From Fimbriimonadaceae bacterium (lineage in GTDB: Bacteria > Armatimonadota > Fimbriimonadia > Fimbriimonadales > Fimbriimonadaceae): 6,204 nucleotides of DNA. A program made the translations under genes and the position numbers. Location of the stretch: contig JANWJY010000182.1 in assembly GCA_025451715.1 (NCBI GenBank), positions 1 to 6,204 of the forward strand. The letters run 5' to 3'. Below the pieces are notes generated by a model that was given only the letters and a program-made list of their open reading frames with translations, was not told the origin of the DNA and did no database searches. Numbering within the stretch: the first letter of the stretch is position 1; the number at the start of each line of letters is the position of its first letter. Positions 1-5,354 of the stretch are shown piece by piece.

Positions 1-33
1 CGCCTCCTGTCGGGTTGTCAGACCTTTTGCCAT
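1..33 (-). CDS. lexA: Probable LexA repressor, N-terminal fragment (runs off left edge)
   Basis: Only the first 11 codons are visible, reading MAKGLTTRQEA. The LTxRQ sequence close to the N-terminus is the hallmark opening of LexA, at the start of helix 1 of its winged helix-turn-helix DNA-binding domain. LexA represses SOS genes and cleaves itself when RecA is activated by DNA damage. The ATG (31-33) is well supported: a GGAG Shine-Dalgarno lies at 42-45 on the minus strand with an 8-nt spacer. Upstream there is a TTGACT/TACACT promoter with a dyad across its -10 box, which fits the usual autoregulation of lexA. With so few residues the family call rests on a short motif plus the promoter context. 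Another small DNA-binding protein is possible. Confidence 0.55.
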   Translation of the reverse strand, partial: MAKGLTTRQEA

Positions 34-72
34 TTGTAGAGCTCCGTGCGCGGCTAGGGCCGCTTTACGTCC

Positions 73-101
73 ACTAGTGTAGCACTATTGTGTCTACTAG
101 T
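73..101. promoter_or_regulatory. Dyad-rich operator candidate over the lexA promoter
   Basis: The segment begins and ends with the palindrome ACTAGT (73-78 and 96-101). Inside is a perfect 13-bp palindrome, TAGTG-TAG-CACTA (75-87), covering the -10 box. An imperfect dyad also pairs GTAGCAC (79-85) with GTGTCTAC (90-97) around TATT, with one unpaired base. The segment lies between the -35 and -10 elements, where a repressor would block polymerase. LexA itself is the obvious candidate ligand, because LexA usually represses its own gene. The motif does not match the E. coli CTGT-N8-ACAG box or the B. subtilis GAAC-N4-GTTC box, so the assignment is inference. Confidence 0.45.
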
Positions 102-104
102 CAA
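76..104 (-). promoter_or_regulatory. Sigma-70-type promoter of the putative lexA gene
   Basis: On the minus strand, TTGACT (99-104; five of six match to TTGACA) is followed after exactly 17 bp by TACACT (76-81; four of six match to TATAAT). Transcription would start near 68-70, giving a leader of about 35 nt before the ATG at 33. The spacing and the position relative to the strong ribosome binding site make this convincing for a promoter read by eye. Confidence 0.6.
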
Positions 105-135
105 CCCCTGCCCAGGCTCAAAGGAACTGGAGTGC

Positions 136-141
136 CATAAT
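136..141 (+). promoter_or_regulatory. Possible -10 box for the chaperone-rsmI pair
   Basis: CATAAT at 136-141 matches TATAAT at five of six positions in otherwise GC-rich DNA and lies 34 nt before the GTG start at 176. No good -35 hexamer is seen 16-18 bp upstream, so the promoter may be weak, may need an activator, or may lie elsewhere in the 34-175 intergenic stretch. The rest of that stretch holds only the lexA promoter region and an untranslated leader. Confidence 0.3.
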
Positions 142-175
142 TCGCCGTTAGTCAGTACGCGAGGCTCCATTACCA

Positions 176-1882
176 GTGTCCATTTCCAAACTTAGAGAAT
201 CGACCGAAAAGAAGGGCTGCATGATCGCCGTGTGGGTGGTCATGGTGCTCACCGCGCTGGGGGTGGCAGGCAGCGGTTTCATGGGGTGCTTCAACCCCAG
301 TCTGGGACAAGACCAGGGCAGCACGTACAACGCGGAGGTGCTCGTGGTCGAGGGGCGGCCGGTCACGCTGGGCCGGCTGAACGCACAGATCGACCAGTTC
401 CTGGGCCAGTTCGGCGGAGCGGGCGATCCGGACATCGACTACCCGGTGATCTCTTCGGTGATCACCTCGGTGATCGACCAACAGATCATGGCGAGCATGG
501 CCGCACAGAGGGGAGTGACGATCACGGAGGAGCAGATCATGGCCTCGAAGTCGGACGAGATCGACGCCGCTATCCGGCAGTTCCGCCTCCAGGCGGTCAC
601 CCAGGCCGACCTCAAGGAGACCGCGACGGAGTCGGAGTTCCAGAAGTACTTTGAGGAGAAGAACGGCGAGTCGACGGCGGTCTACAAAGACCGGATCCTC
701 AACGAGGTCCGCGAGGAGCTCAAGAAGCCCGAGGTCATGCAGTCGGAGGTCGACCGCTACTCAGCGCAGGCGCTCCAGGAGAGCTTCTTCTCGACGACCA
801 AAGTCACTGACGAAGAGGCCAAGAAGTCGTTCGACAAACTGATGATGCTACGGCTCACCTTTGAGGACCAGGAGCTGGGACTGGCGGAGCGCGAGGCGCT
901 CGCGGCGAAGGCGCTCGCCGAGTTGGTTTCGGGATCGGACTTCAAGGCCGTGCAGCGCAAGTACATGAAGAATCCGATCGCCGAGCCGACGAAGTACTCG
1001 CTGGTTGAGCTGGAAAGGAACCCGACGACGCGGCCGCTCGCGGCGCTCAAGCCGGGCCAGCACAGCACGGTCATCACCGAGTTCGGCATCCCGACCATCT
1101 ACAAGCTGATCGAGATGAAGTCCGAGCTGCCCACCGACTTCGAGACCAACAAAGTGATCCACATCGACACGGTCCGTCGTGACAAGGCGAGCATCGAGCT
1201 CCAACGCGCGATCGAGACCGCGCGCAAGTCGGCGAAGATCGTATGGAAGAGCCCGGGCTACGAGGCTTTGTACAAGTCGCAGCAGGTGAGGGCCCAGGAA
1301 GGCATGACTGACGCCCAGATCAAGACGGCGCTCCTGGATCTGGTCAACAACCCGCCCGACACTTCGACCGACCCCGCCGGCCCGAGGCCGGGCATCCTCG
1401 CGCGGTACGGCTCGATGAAGCAGCTCGAGCAGATGGTGACGGCCGACGAGAGGAAGAACCTCAACGAGACCTTCGTGGCTGTGCTCAACGACACGCTCAC
1501 GCAGTACGAGCACACCCCGCTCCGGCTCGACCTCGTCGACCTGTACGTCCTGCTCGGCGACAAGGAGGGCGCCTCCAACGAGCTCTTGACCGCGGCGCAG
1601 ATGAACTCCGGCCTCGACCAGATCAACGTGACTTTTTTCGCCGAGATCAACACGAAGCTCACTCAGCTCGAGACGAAGAAACTCATCACTGACGAGAAGG
1701 CGCTCGAGATCCGCGAGGTGCTCGCAAAGTGGAGCCTGGAGAAGTCGCAGGCCGAAGAGTTCGAGAAGAAGGCACAAGCGGAGCTCGACAAGTTCAACGT
1801 CGACCCTAAGACCGGAAAGGCGCCCGAGGACAAGGCGAAGACGCCGACGACCACAGGCGGAACGACCGGCAAGGGGAACTGA
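176..1882 (+). CDS. Membrane-anchored SurA/PpiD-like peptidylprolyl isomerase-family chaperone
   Basis: This 568-residue protein is predicted to sit in the inner membrane with its body in the periplasm and assist folding of exported proteins. After a short basic N-terminus, a hydrophobic segment (about 16-37) acts as anchor or uncleaved signal. Residues 50-200 look like the helical SurA N-terminal chaperone domain (VVEGRPVTLGRLNAQIDQFL, then an ITEEQI turn). Residues about 211-318 resemble a degenerate parvulin domain: a KALAELVSGSDFKAVQRKY helix, then LAALKPGQHSTVITEFG. The histidines usual in active parvulins are absent, so it may be a chaperone without isomerase activity. Residues 370-540 are helical and highly charged, and the tail is rich in Lys, Pro, Thr and Gly. 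The start is GTG with GAGG at 161-164. GFMGC at 34-38 is only a poor lipobox. RsmI follows directly. The family assignment is fair; the exact role is uncertain. Confidence 0.7.
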   Translation: MSISKLRESTEKKGCMIAVWVVMVLTALGVAGSGFMGCFNPSLGQDQGSTYNAEVLVVEGRPVTLGRLNAQIDQFLGQFGGAGDPDIDYPVISSVITSVIDQQIMASMAAQRGVTITEEQIMASKSDEIDAAIRQFRLQAVTQADLKETATESEFQKYFEEKNGESTAVYKDRILNEVREELKKPEVMQSEVDRYSAQALQESFFSTTKVTDEEAKKSFDKLMMLRLTFEDQELGLAEREALAAKALAELVSGSDFKAVQRKYMKNPIAEPTKYSLVELERNPTTRPLAALKPGQHSTVITEFGIPTIYKLIEMKSELPTDFETNKVIHIDTVRRDKASIELQRAIETARKSAKIVWKSPGYEALYKSQQVRAQEGMTDAQIKTALLDLVNNPPDTSTDPAGPRPGILARYGSMKQLEQMVTADERKNLNETFVAVLNDTLTQYEHTPLRLDLVDLYVLLGDKEGASNELLTAAQMNSGLDQINVTFFAEINTKLTQLETKKLITDEKALEIREVLAKWSLEKSQAEEFEKKAQAELDKFNVDPKTGKAPEDKAKTPTTTGGTTGKGN

Positions 1883-2590
1883 TTGGCCGCGGGCAAGGGC
1901 GTGCTGACGATCGTCGCCACGCCGATCGGCAACCTCGGCGACCTCTCGCCGCGCGCCGCCGCGACGCTCGCGGACGCCGACTTGTGGTTCGTCGAAGACT
2001 CCCGAGTGAGCGGCCGGCTCCAGTCGCACCTCGAGATCAAGAGGCCGATGCGCGTGCTGAACGACCACACGCCGCCTGCAAAGGTCTCGCAGTACGCCGA
2101 CGAGGTCGCGAAGGGAGTCAAGGCCGCTCTGCTGACCGACGCAGGGACCCCTGTCGTGAGCGACCCGGGCACGGAAATGGTCGGCGCCTGCCTGGAGCGC
2201 GGAGTCGAGGTCGACGCGGTCCCGGGCCCGAGCGCCGTGACGACCGCGCTCTCGCTCTCGGGGTTTTACGGCCAGCGTTGGGCTTTCCTCGGATACGCTC
2301 CGCGCAAGCCCGGCCCAATCAGGGAGCTGCTCGCCCCTTACGCCGACTCGACCCTGACGCTTGTGTTCTTTGAGTCTCCGCACCGGGTCGGCAAGCTTCT
2401 TGCAGCGTGTGCGGAGGTCCTGGGTGAGCGTAGGTACGCGCTGTGCCGAGAATTGACGAAGGCACACCAACAAGTCTGGCGGGCGACGCTGCCCGAGGTG
2501 CCGGACGAGGGCCAGGTCCCGCAAAAAGGCGAGGTTACGCTGGTACTAGAGGGCAGACGCAACCGACAGCCCCTGGAGGCGCGAGTATAA
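1883..2590 (+). CDS. rsmI: 16S rRNA (cytidine(1402)-2'-O)-methyltransferase RsmI
   Basis: RsmI uses S-adenosylmethionine to methylate the 2'-oxygen of C1402 in the decoding centre of 16S rRNA. The SAM-dependent tetrapyrrole-methylase fold is clear: VATPIGNLGDLS (11-22), EDSR (38-41), TDAGTPVVSDPG (85-96), PGPSA (114-118), FLGYAPRKPG (135-144), FFESPHR (162-168) and RELTK (189-193), in the canonical order for the family. The start is TTG, placed directly after the stop codon of the upstream gene, with AAGGGG at 1871-1876 and a 6-nt spacer. The two genes are almost certainly translated from one message. At 235 residues it is shorter than E. coli RsmI (about 286) and lacks the small C-terminal helical region after the final EVTLVLEG strand. 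The coding frame ends cleanly with TAA, so natural shortness is likelier than damage. Confidence 0.95.
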   Translation: MAAGKGVLTIVATPIGNLGDLSPRAAATLADADLWFVEDSRVSGRLQSHLEIKRPMRVLNDHTPPAKVSQYADEVAKGVKAALLTDAGTPVVSDPGTEMVGACLERGVEVDAVPGPSAVTTALSLSGFYGQRWAFLGYAPRKPGPIRELLAPYADSTLTLVFFESPHRVGKLLAACAEVLGERRYALCRELTKAHQQVWRATLPEVPDEGQVPQKGEVTLVLEGRRNRQPLEARV

Positions 2591-2591
2591 T
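2563..2591 (+). promoter_or_regulatory. Promoter of the polysaccharide export gene, inside the rsmI 3' end
   Basis: A perfect TATAAT lies at 2586-2591, and CCGACA (2563-2568; four of six match to TTGACA) is 17 bp upstream. The stop codon TAA of rsmI forms part of the -10 box. Transcription would begin near 2598, leaving a leader of about 40 nt before the TTG at 2638. This suggests the export gene can be expressed independently of rsmI. The call is by eye but the match is strong for GC-rich DNA. Confidence 0.6.
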
Positions 2592-2623
2592 TGGGTCTGC
2601 AAGGCGTCTCTGGCAAGGAAGCA

Positions 2624-2629
2624 AAGGAG
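2624..2629 (+). promoter_or_regulatory. Ribosome binding site fixing the export gene start
   Basis: AAGGAG sits 8 nt before TTG at 2638. It rules in that TTG over the much earlier in-frame GTG at 2443, which would give an N-terminal extension overlapping rsmI and would bury the signal peptide. Confidence 0.7.
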
Positions 2630-2637
2630 CACTGGTT

Positions 2638-3570
2638 TTGAGTCTACTGAAGTCCGTCTGGATCTCCGGTCTGTTGATGTTGTGCGCCCTCGCGTCCGCC
2701 CAACAGACTGGCACGTACCGTCTGCAGGTCGACGACGTCATCCGGATGCAGATCTACAACCAGCAGGACATCGCGGCCGTGCTCCTGATCGGCGTCGACG
2801 GTAACATCAGTGCCCCGTTCATCGGCACGATCAAGGCGGCAGGGCTAACCACAGGCGAGCTGGAGCAGGTCCTGAGAGAGGCGTACATGACCAAGCTCGG
2901 GCTCCGCGACCCGATCGTCTCGGTCACGATCGACGCTTACCGCAGGGTCCGCGCGACGATCACTGGGCAAGTGACCAACCCTGGCGTGTTCGACATGCGG
3001 CCAGGGGACACGATCATCACGCTCTATACACGCGGCGGTGGCCAGATGCGCGACAACACTTCTGACCTTCGGCGCGCGACGTTGCGGCGCAAGGGCTCCG
3101 CGGAGGTCATTCCGATCGACCTCTTTGCGATGCTCGTGAACGCTGACATGTCGCAGAATTACGAGGTCCAGGACGGCGACGAGCTGATCGTGCCGGAGGA
3201 GCAGAACAACCGGATCATCTTAATCGGACGTGTCCCAGCCCCCGGCGTGTACCCGTTCAAGGAGTCGATGACCCTCATGGACCTCATCGCGTTGGGCCGT
3301 GGGGAGATCGAGTTCCGCTCCAGGCTGAGCAAGGTCAAAATCTTTCGCGCTGTCCCGGGACGACCCGGTGACTACATGCGCATCGAGGCGGACCTCGTGC
3401 GGTTCATGAACAACGGCGAGTCGGCGCAGAACGTAAAGCTCAAGCCAGGCGACATCGTCGAGGTCCCGGACAGCGGCAACATCAACTTCCAGCAGATCAC
3501 GTCGATCGCGAACATCCTGTTCATCCTCGACCGGTTCGGGCTGAAGCTCTCGCCGCTCGGCGGCTTCTAG
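2638..3570 (+). CDS. Polysaccharide biosynthesis/export protein (Wza-like, two SLBB domains)
   Basis: This 310-residue protein belongs to the outer-membrane polysaccharide export family, which forms the channel passing capsule or exopolysaccharide through the periplasm and outer membrane. The N-terminus (1-22) is a Sec signal peptide, likely cut after ALASA. The Poly_export domain spans about 26-101, starting with YRLQVDDVIRMQIYNQ and containing VDGNISAPFIGTIKAAGLT. A first SLBB domain follows at about 103-190 (ITGQVTNPGVFDMRPGDTI) and a second at about 192-278 (ILIGRVPAPGVYPFKES, ending LKPGDIVEVPD). The C-terminal 30 residues include a hydrophobic segment (ITSIANILFILDRFG) that could be the membrane-contacting helix. 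The cysteine in the signal peptide (LLMLC) is not in a proper lipobox, so unlike E. coli Wza it is probably not a lipoprotein. No tyrosine kinase or glycosyltransferase genes adjoin it here. Confidence 0.88.
   Translation: MSLLKSVWISGLLMLCALASAQQTGTYRLQVDDVIRMQIYNQQDIAAVLLIGVDGNISAPFIGTIKAAGLTTGELEQVLREAYMTKLGLRDPIVSVTIDAYRRVRATITGQVTNPGVFDMRPGDTIITLYTRGGGQMRDNTSDLRRATLRRKGSAEVIPIDLFAMLVNADMSQNYEVQDGDELIVPEEQNNRIILIGRVPAPGVYPFKESMTLMDLIALGRGEIEFRSRLSKVKIFRAVPGRPGDYMRIEADLVRFMNNGESAQNVKLKPGDIVEVPDSGNINFQQITSIANILFILDRFGLKLSPLGGF
3543..3567. other. Hairpin spanning the convergent gene ends
   Basis: GAAGC (3543-3547) pairs with GCTTC (3563-3567), and CGCC (3551-3554) pairs with GGCG (3559-3562) around a 4-nt loop, leaving TCT as a bulge. 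The stem ends at the overlapping stop codons of the export and OsmC genes. No T-tract follows on either strand, so it is not a standard intrinsic terminator. It may slow polymerase or protect 3' ends, or it may be a by-product of GC-rich codons. Confidence 0.3.
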
Positions 3571-3971
3571 CCCTGGACGTACCAGGTCGTTTCGATCCTC
3601 GGCGGGTTGCGCAGGGATGCCGTGACGCCGCAGTACTTCTCGTCGCTGAGCTTAACCGCCTTCTCGACCGCTTCCGGGTCTAGGCCGTTGCCTCTCAGGA
3701 CGTGTCGGATCCTGATGCCCGTGACCGGCCGCGGGAAGACGTCCTTGGGGCCGCGCTCCCACTCGATCTCGAGCGTGTACGACTCGACCGGCTGCCGCAT
3801 CTTCTGAAGGATCGAGACGACGTCCATGGCCGAGCACGACGCGAGCGAGCACACGAACGCCTCGATCGGTGTCGGGCCGCCTTGGCCGTTGGATTCGACG
3901 ACGAGTTTCGCGCCGCTCGGTAGGTCGGCATCGAAGGTGAGCCCTCCCTTCCAGGTCAGATCCATTCTCAT
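3567..3971 (-). CDS. OsmC/Ohr family thiol peroxidase-like protein
   Basis: The 134-residue protein matches the OsmC-like family, small cytoplasmic proteins that reduce organic hydroperoxides with a pair of cysteines. The N-terminal strands (MDLTWKGGLTFDADLPSG) lead into the signature helix GGPTPIEAFVCSLASCSAMD, where Cys46 is the expected peroxidatic residue. The second conserved cysteine, Cys114, is in SDEKYCGVTASL. Cys41 is an extra residue near the site. The length is normal for the short YhfA-like branch of the family. The start could be ATG at 3971 or the second ATG at 3965; neither has a strong Shine-Dalgarno. The gene is convergent with the export gene and the two stop codons share CTAG (3567-3570). 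Divergent from it lies selC. OsmC-like selenoproteins are known in other bacteria, but here both positions are cysteine. Confidence 0.88.
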   Translation of the reverse strand: MRMDLTWKGGLTFDADLPSGAKLVVESNGQGGPTPIEAFVCSLASCSAMDVVSILQKMRQPVESYTLEIEWERGPKDVFPRPVTGIRIRHVLRGNGLDPEAVEKAVKLSDEKYCGVTASLRNPPRIETTWYVQG

Positions 3972-3984
3972 GTCTGGGCACTAG

Positions 3985-3990
3985 TATGAT
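3985..3990 (+). promoter_or_regulatory. Possible -10 box for selC
   Basis: TATGAT matches TATAAT at five of six positions and is placed to start transcription near 3997, about 20 nt before the tRNA. No convincing -35 hexamer is visible. The 44-bp gap 3972-4015 must also hold the leftward osmC promoter, so the two may overlap. Confidence 0.35.
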
Positions 3991-4015
3991 GGCCCGGGTA
4001 GAACAGCGTGCGGAC

Positions 4016-4109
4016 GGGAGCGAATGGGTGCTGGTGTGCCCCGCGGTCTTCAAAACCGTTGTTGCGCTCTAGGGCGCAGGGTGGGTCCGATTCCCACACG
4101 TTCCCGCCA
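4016..4109 (+). tRNA. selC: tRNA-Sec (anticodon TCA), selenocysteine tRNA
   Basis: The gene folds as a bacterial selenocysteine tRNA. The acceptor stem is 4016-4023 with 4098-4105: seven pairs, one of them G-T, plus an A-A mismatch at the eighth. AT (4024-4025) links to a 6-bp D stem GGGTGC/GTGCCC with the tiny loop TGGT (4026-4041). The anticodon stem is GCGGT/ACCGT, with loop CTTCAAA (4048-4054) carrying TCA at 4050-4052, the same loop as E. coli selC. A long variable arm follows (stem 4062-4067 with 4074-4079). The T arm is GTGGG-TCCGATT-CCCAC (4081-4097). G discriminator and CCA (4107-4109) are encoded. Six-pair D stem, 4-nt D loop and 94-nt length exclude a serine or suppressor tRNA. It is charged with serine, converted by SelA and delivered to UGA by SelB. 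It may be cotranscribed with purN, as no terminator is seen between them. Confidence 0.96.
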
Positions 4110-4146
4110 AAGACCCTCCGTGTCAGCGCGAAGGTAAAACTCCCCC

Positions 4147-4737
4147 GTGCCCGCCGACAAAAAGCCCAAGGTAGCGATCTTCGTCGGCACCAAGGGCCGC
4201 GGCACGAACATGGCGACTCTCATAGCCGCATGTGTGAGCGGGGACGTTCCTGCTTCGGCCGCGCTGGTTGTCTCACCCGCGGATGGAACGGCGGCGGTGC
4301 TTCGGGCGCGGGCGCTCGGCGTCGGCGCCGCGGTGGTCCCGAAGGACGACGACTACGCGGACCGGCTCTCAGCCGTCTTGCGTGAAGAGGGGATCGACGT
4401 CATATGCCTGGCCGGCTACATGTTTCTGTTGCCTTTGGAGGTCGTTCAAGCCTACGAGGGACGGATCATCAACATCCACCCCGCGCTGTTGCCCAAGTAC
4501 GGCGGCAAGGGCATGTACGGTCGGCACGTGCACGAGGCGGTGATCGCTGCCGGAGAGACTGAGAGCGGGTGCAGCGTGCATTTCGTCACCGAGCACTACG
4601 ACGAGGGCGCAGTGCTTCTGCAGAAGACATGCCCCGTGTACCCCGACGACACTCCCGACACGCTGGCGGACCGGGTGCTCGACCTGGAGCACACCGCGTA
4701 TACCGAGGCGTTGAAGATTCTGGTGGAATCGCTTTGA
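4147..4737 (+). CDS. purN: Phosphoribosylglycinamide formyltransferase (GART), PurN
   Basis: PurN transfers a formyl group from 10-formyltetrahydrofolate to glycinamide ribonucleotide, the third step of de novo purine synthesis, in the cytoplasm. The nucleotide-binding start is VAIFVGTKGRGTNMATLI (9-26). ICLAGYMFLLPLEVV (86-100) is the conserved core strand. INIHPALLPKYGGKGMYGRH (109-127) carries the catalytic Asn109 and His111, and HYDEGAVLLQ (150-159) carries the third catalytic residue Asp152. Compared with E. coli PurN there is a 5-residue insertion in the GGKGMYGRHVHEA loop, a form I recall from Bacteroidetes and other phyla. At 196 residues the protein is of normal length. GTG at 4147 is chosen as start because it sits just before the first strand; AAGG at 4131-4134 is a weak, distant ribosome site. 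The stop overlaps the next gene by TTGA. Confidence 0.95.
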   Translation: MPADKKPKVAIFVGTKGRGTNMATLIAACVSGDVPASAALVVSPADGTAAVLRARALGVGAAVVPKDDDYADRLSAVLREEGIDVICLAGYMFLLPLEVVQAYEGRIINIHPALLPKYGGKGMYGRHVHEAVIAAGETESGCSVHFVTEHYDEGAVLLQKTCPVYPDDTPDTLADRVLDLEHTAYTEALKILVESL

Positions 4738-5354
4738 GGCACAAGCTCGGTGTGCGGCTGGCTTATCCGGTGCTCAAGTTCCTGGTCCGCGTGCTGATGT
4801 TGCTTCTCGGGCCGCTCAAGGTAAGGGGCGTTCACAACGTGCCGGCTCGCGGCGGGCTGCTGATCCTCGCCAACCACATCGCGGACATCGATCCACCGGT
4901 CGTGCAGATCTCGTGCAAGCGGCGCATCCACTTCATGGCGAAGAGCGAGCTGTTCTCGATGCCGGTCATTAAGCACTTGATCCGATGGTTCCACGCCTTT
5001 CCTGTGAAGCGGGGCGAGCCCGACCGCGCGGCGATCAAGCACGCGATCGAGCTGCTGCACATGGGCGAGGCCGTGTGCATCTTTCCCGAGGGGCAGCTCA
5101 GCGAGAGTGGGCTGTTGCAGCCCTTACTCCCCGGCGCGGCTCTAATCGTACGGAAGGCGGGGGTGCCGATCATTTGCTGCGGGCTGCGCAACACGAACCG
5201 GGTGATGCCGTATCGGAGCGTGGTGCCGCGACCGGGGTTCTGCTTCACTTACGCCGAGTGGGGCGAGCCGCGGTCGTTCAGTGACGACGCGACGGCGGAC
5301 GAGGTCATCGGATGGGCGACGCAGGAGCTTCTGCGCCTTTCGCACCAGGCGTGA
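4734..5354 (+). CDS. PlsC-type 1-acyl-sn-glycerol-3-phosphate acyltransferase
   Basis: The 206-residue protein belongs to the lysophosphatidic acid acyltransferase (PlsC/LPLAT) family, which makes phosphatidic acid at the inner membrane. The catalytic HX4D motif is NHIADID (His48, Asp53). The second block is AFPVKRGEPDRAAI (88-101). The glycerophosphate-binding motif is FPEGQLSESG (117-126). VPIICCGL (144-151) is the fourth block. An N-terminal hydrophobic stretch (8-28) probably anchors it to the membrane. The start is taken as TTG at 4734, overlapping the purN stop by TTGA, with GGTGGA at 4722-4727 and a 6-nt spacer. The open frame extends further upstream but only inside purN; GTG at 4752 is an alternative. 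The overlap implies translational coupling to purN. The FPEGQLS variant in place of FPEGTRS means the acceptor lipid could differ. Confidence 0.87.
   Translation: MRHKLGVRLAYPVLKFLVRVLMLLLGPLKVRGVHNVPARGGLLILANHIADIDPPVVQISCKRRIHFMAKSELFSMPVIKHLIRWFHAFPVKRGEPDRAAIKHAIELLHMGEAVCIFPEGQLSESGLLQPLLPGAALIVRKAGVPIICCGLRNTNRVMPYRSVVPRPGFCFTYAEWGEPRSFSDDATADEVIGWATQELLRLSHQA
5333..5352. other. Hairpin at the acyltransferase stop codon
   Basis: GCGCCT (5333-5338) pairs with AGGCGT (5347-5352) around an 8-nt loop; the last pair is a G-T. The stem runs into the TGA stop, and the convergent oxidase gene ends 1 bp after it. No T-tract follows on either strand. It may help end transcription or be incidental. 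Confidence 0.25.

Noticed and set aside
848..2524. 558-codon open frame on the minus strand across the chaperone and rsmI genes
   Set aside because: It lies antisense to two well-supported genes, is rich in Arg, Leu and Val as expected from reading GC-biased codons backwards, and shows no recognisable motif.
2443..2637. Upstream extension of the polysaccharide export gene into rsmI
   Set aside because: It overlaps conserved rsmI coding sequence, has no good ribosome site, and would hide a clean signal peptide that begins at the TTG at 2638.
3652..4053. 133-codon minus-strand open frame overlapping osmC and selC
   Set aside because: It is a shifted-frame shadow of OsmC, Arg-rich and without motifs, and its start lies within the tRNA.
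4016..4109. Reading the tRNA as a serine or nonsense-suppressor tRNA
   Set aside because: The 6-bp D stem with 4-nt loop, the extended acceptor stem and the CTTCAAA anticodon loop are specific to tRNA-Sec.
4110..4146. Terminator between selC and purN
   Set aside because: I found no stem followed by a T-tract; the stretch only carries a weak AAGG before the purN GTG.
4008..4385. 125-codon plus-strand open frame over selC and the purN start
   Set aside because: It runs through the tRNA and is out of frame with the clearly conserved PurN; it has no motif of its own.
4569..4733. Upstream extension of the acyltransferase frame inside purN
   Set aside because: It overlaps the catalytic Asp region of purN, and its residues show no similarity to PlsC N-termini; TTG at 4734 has a ribosome site and the TTGA overlap.
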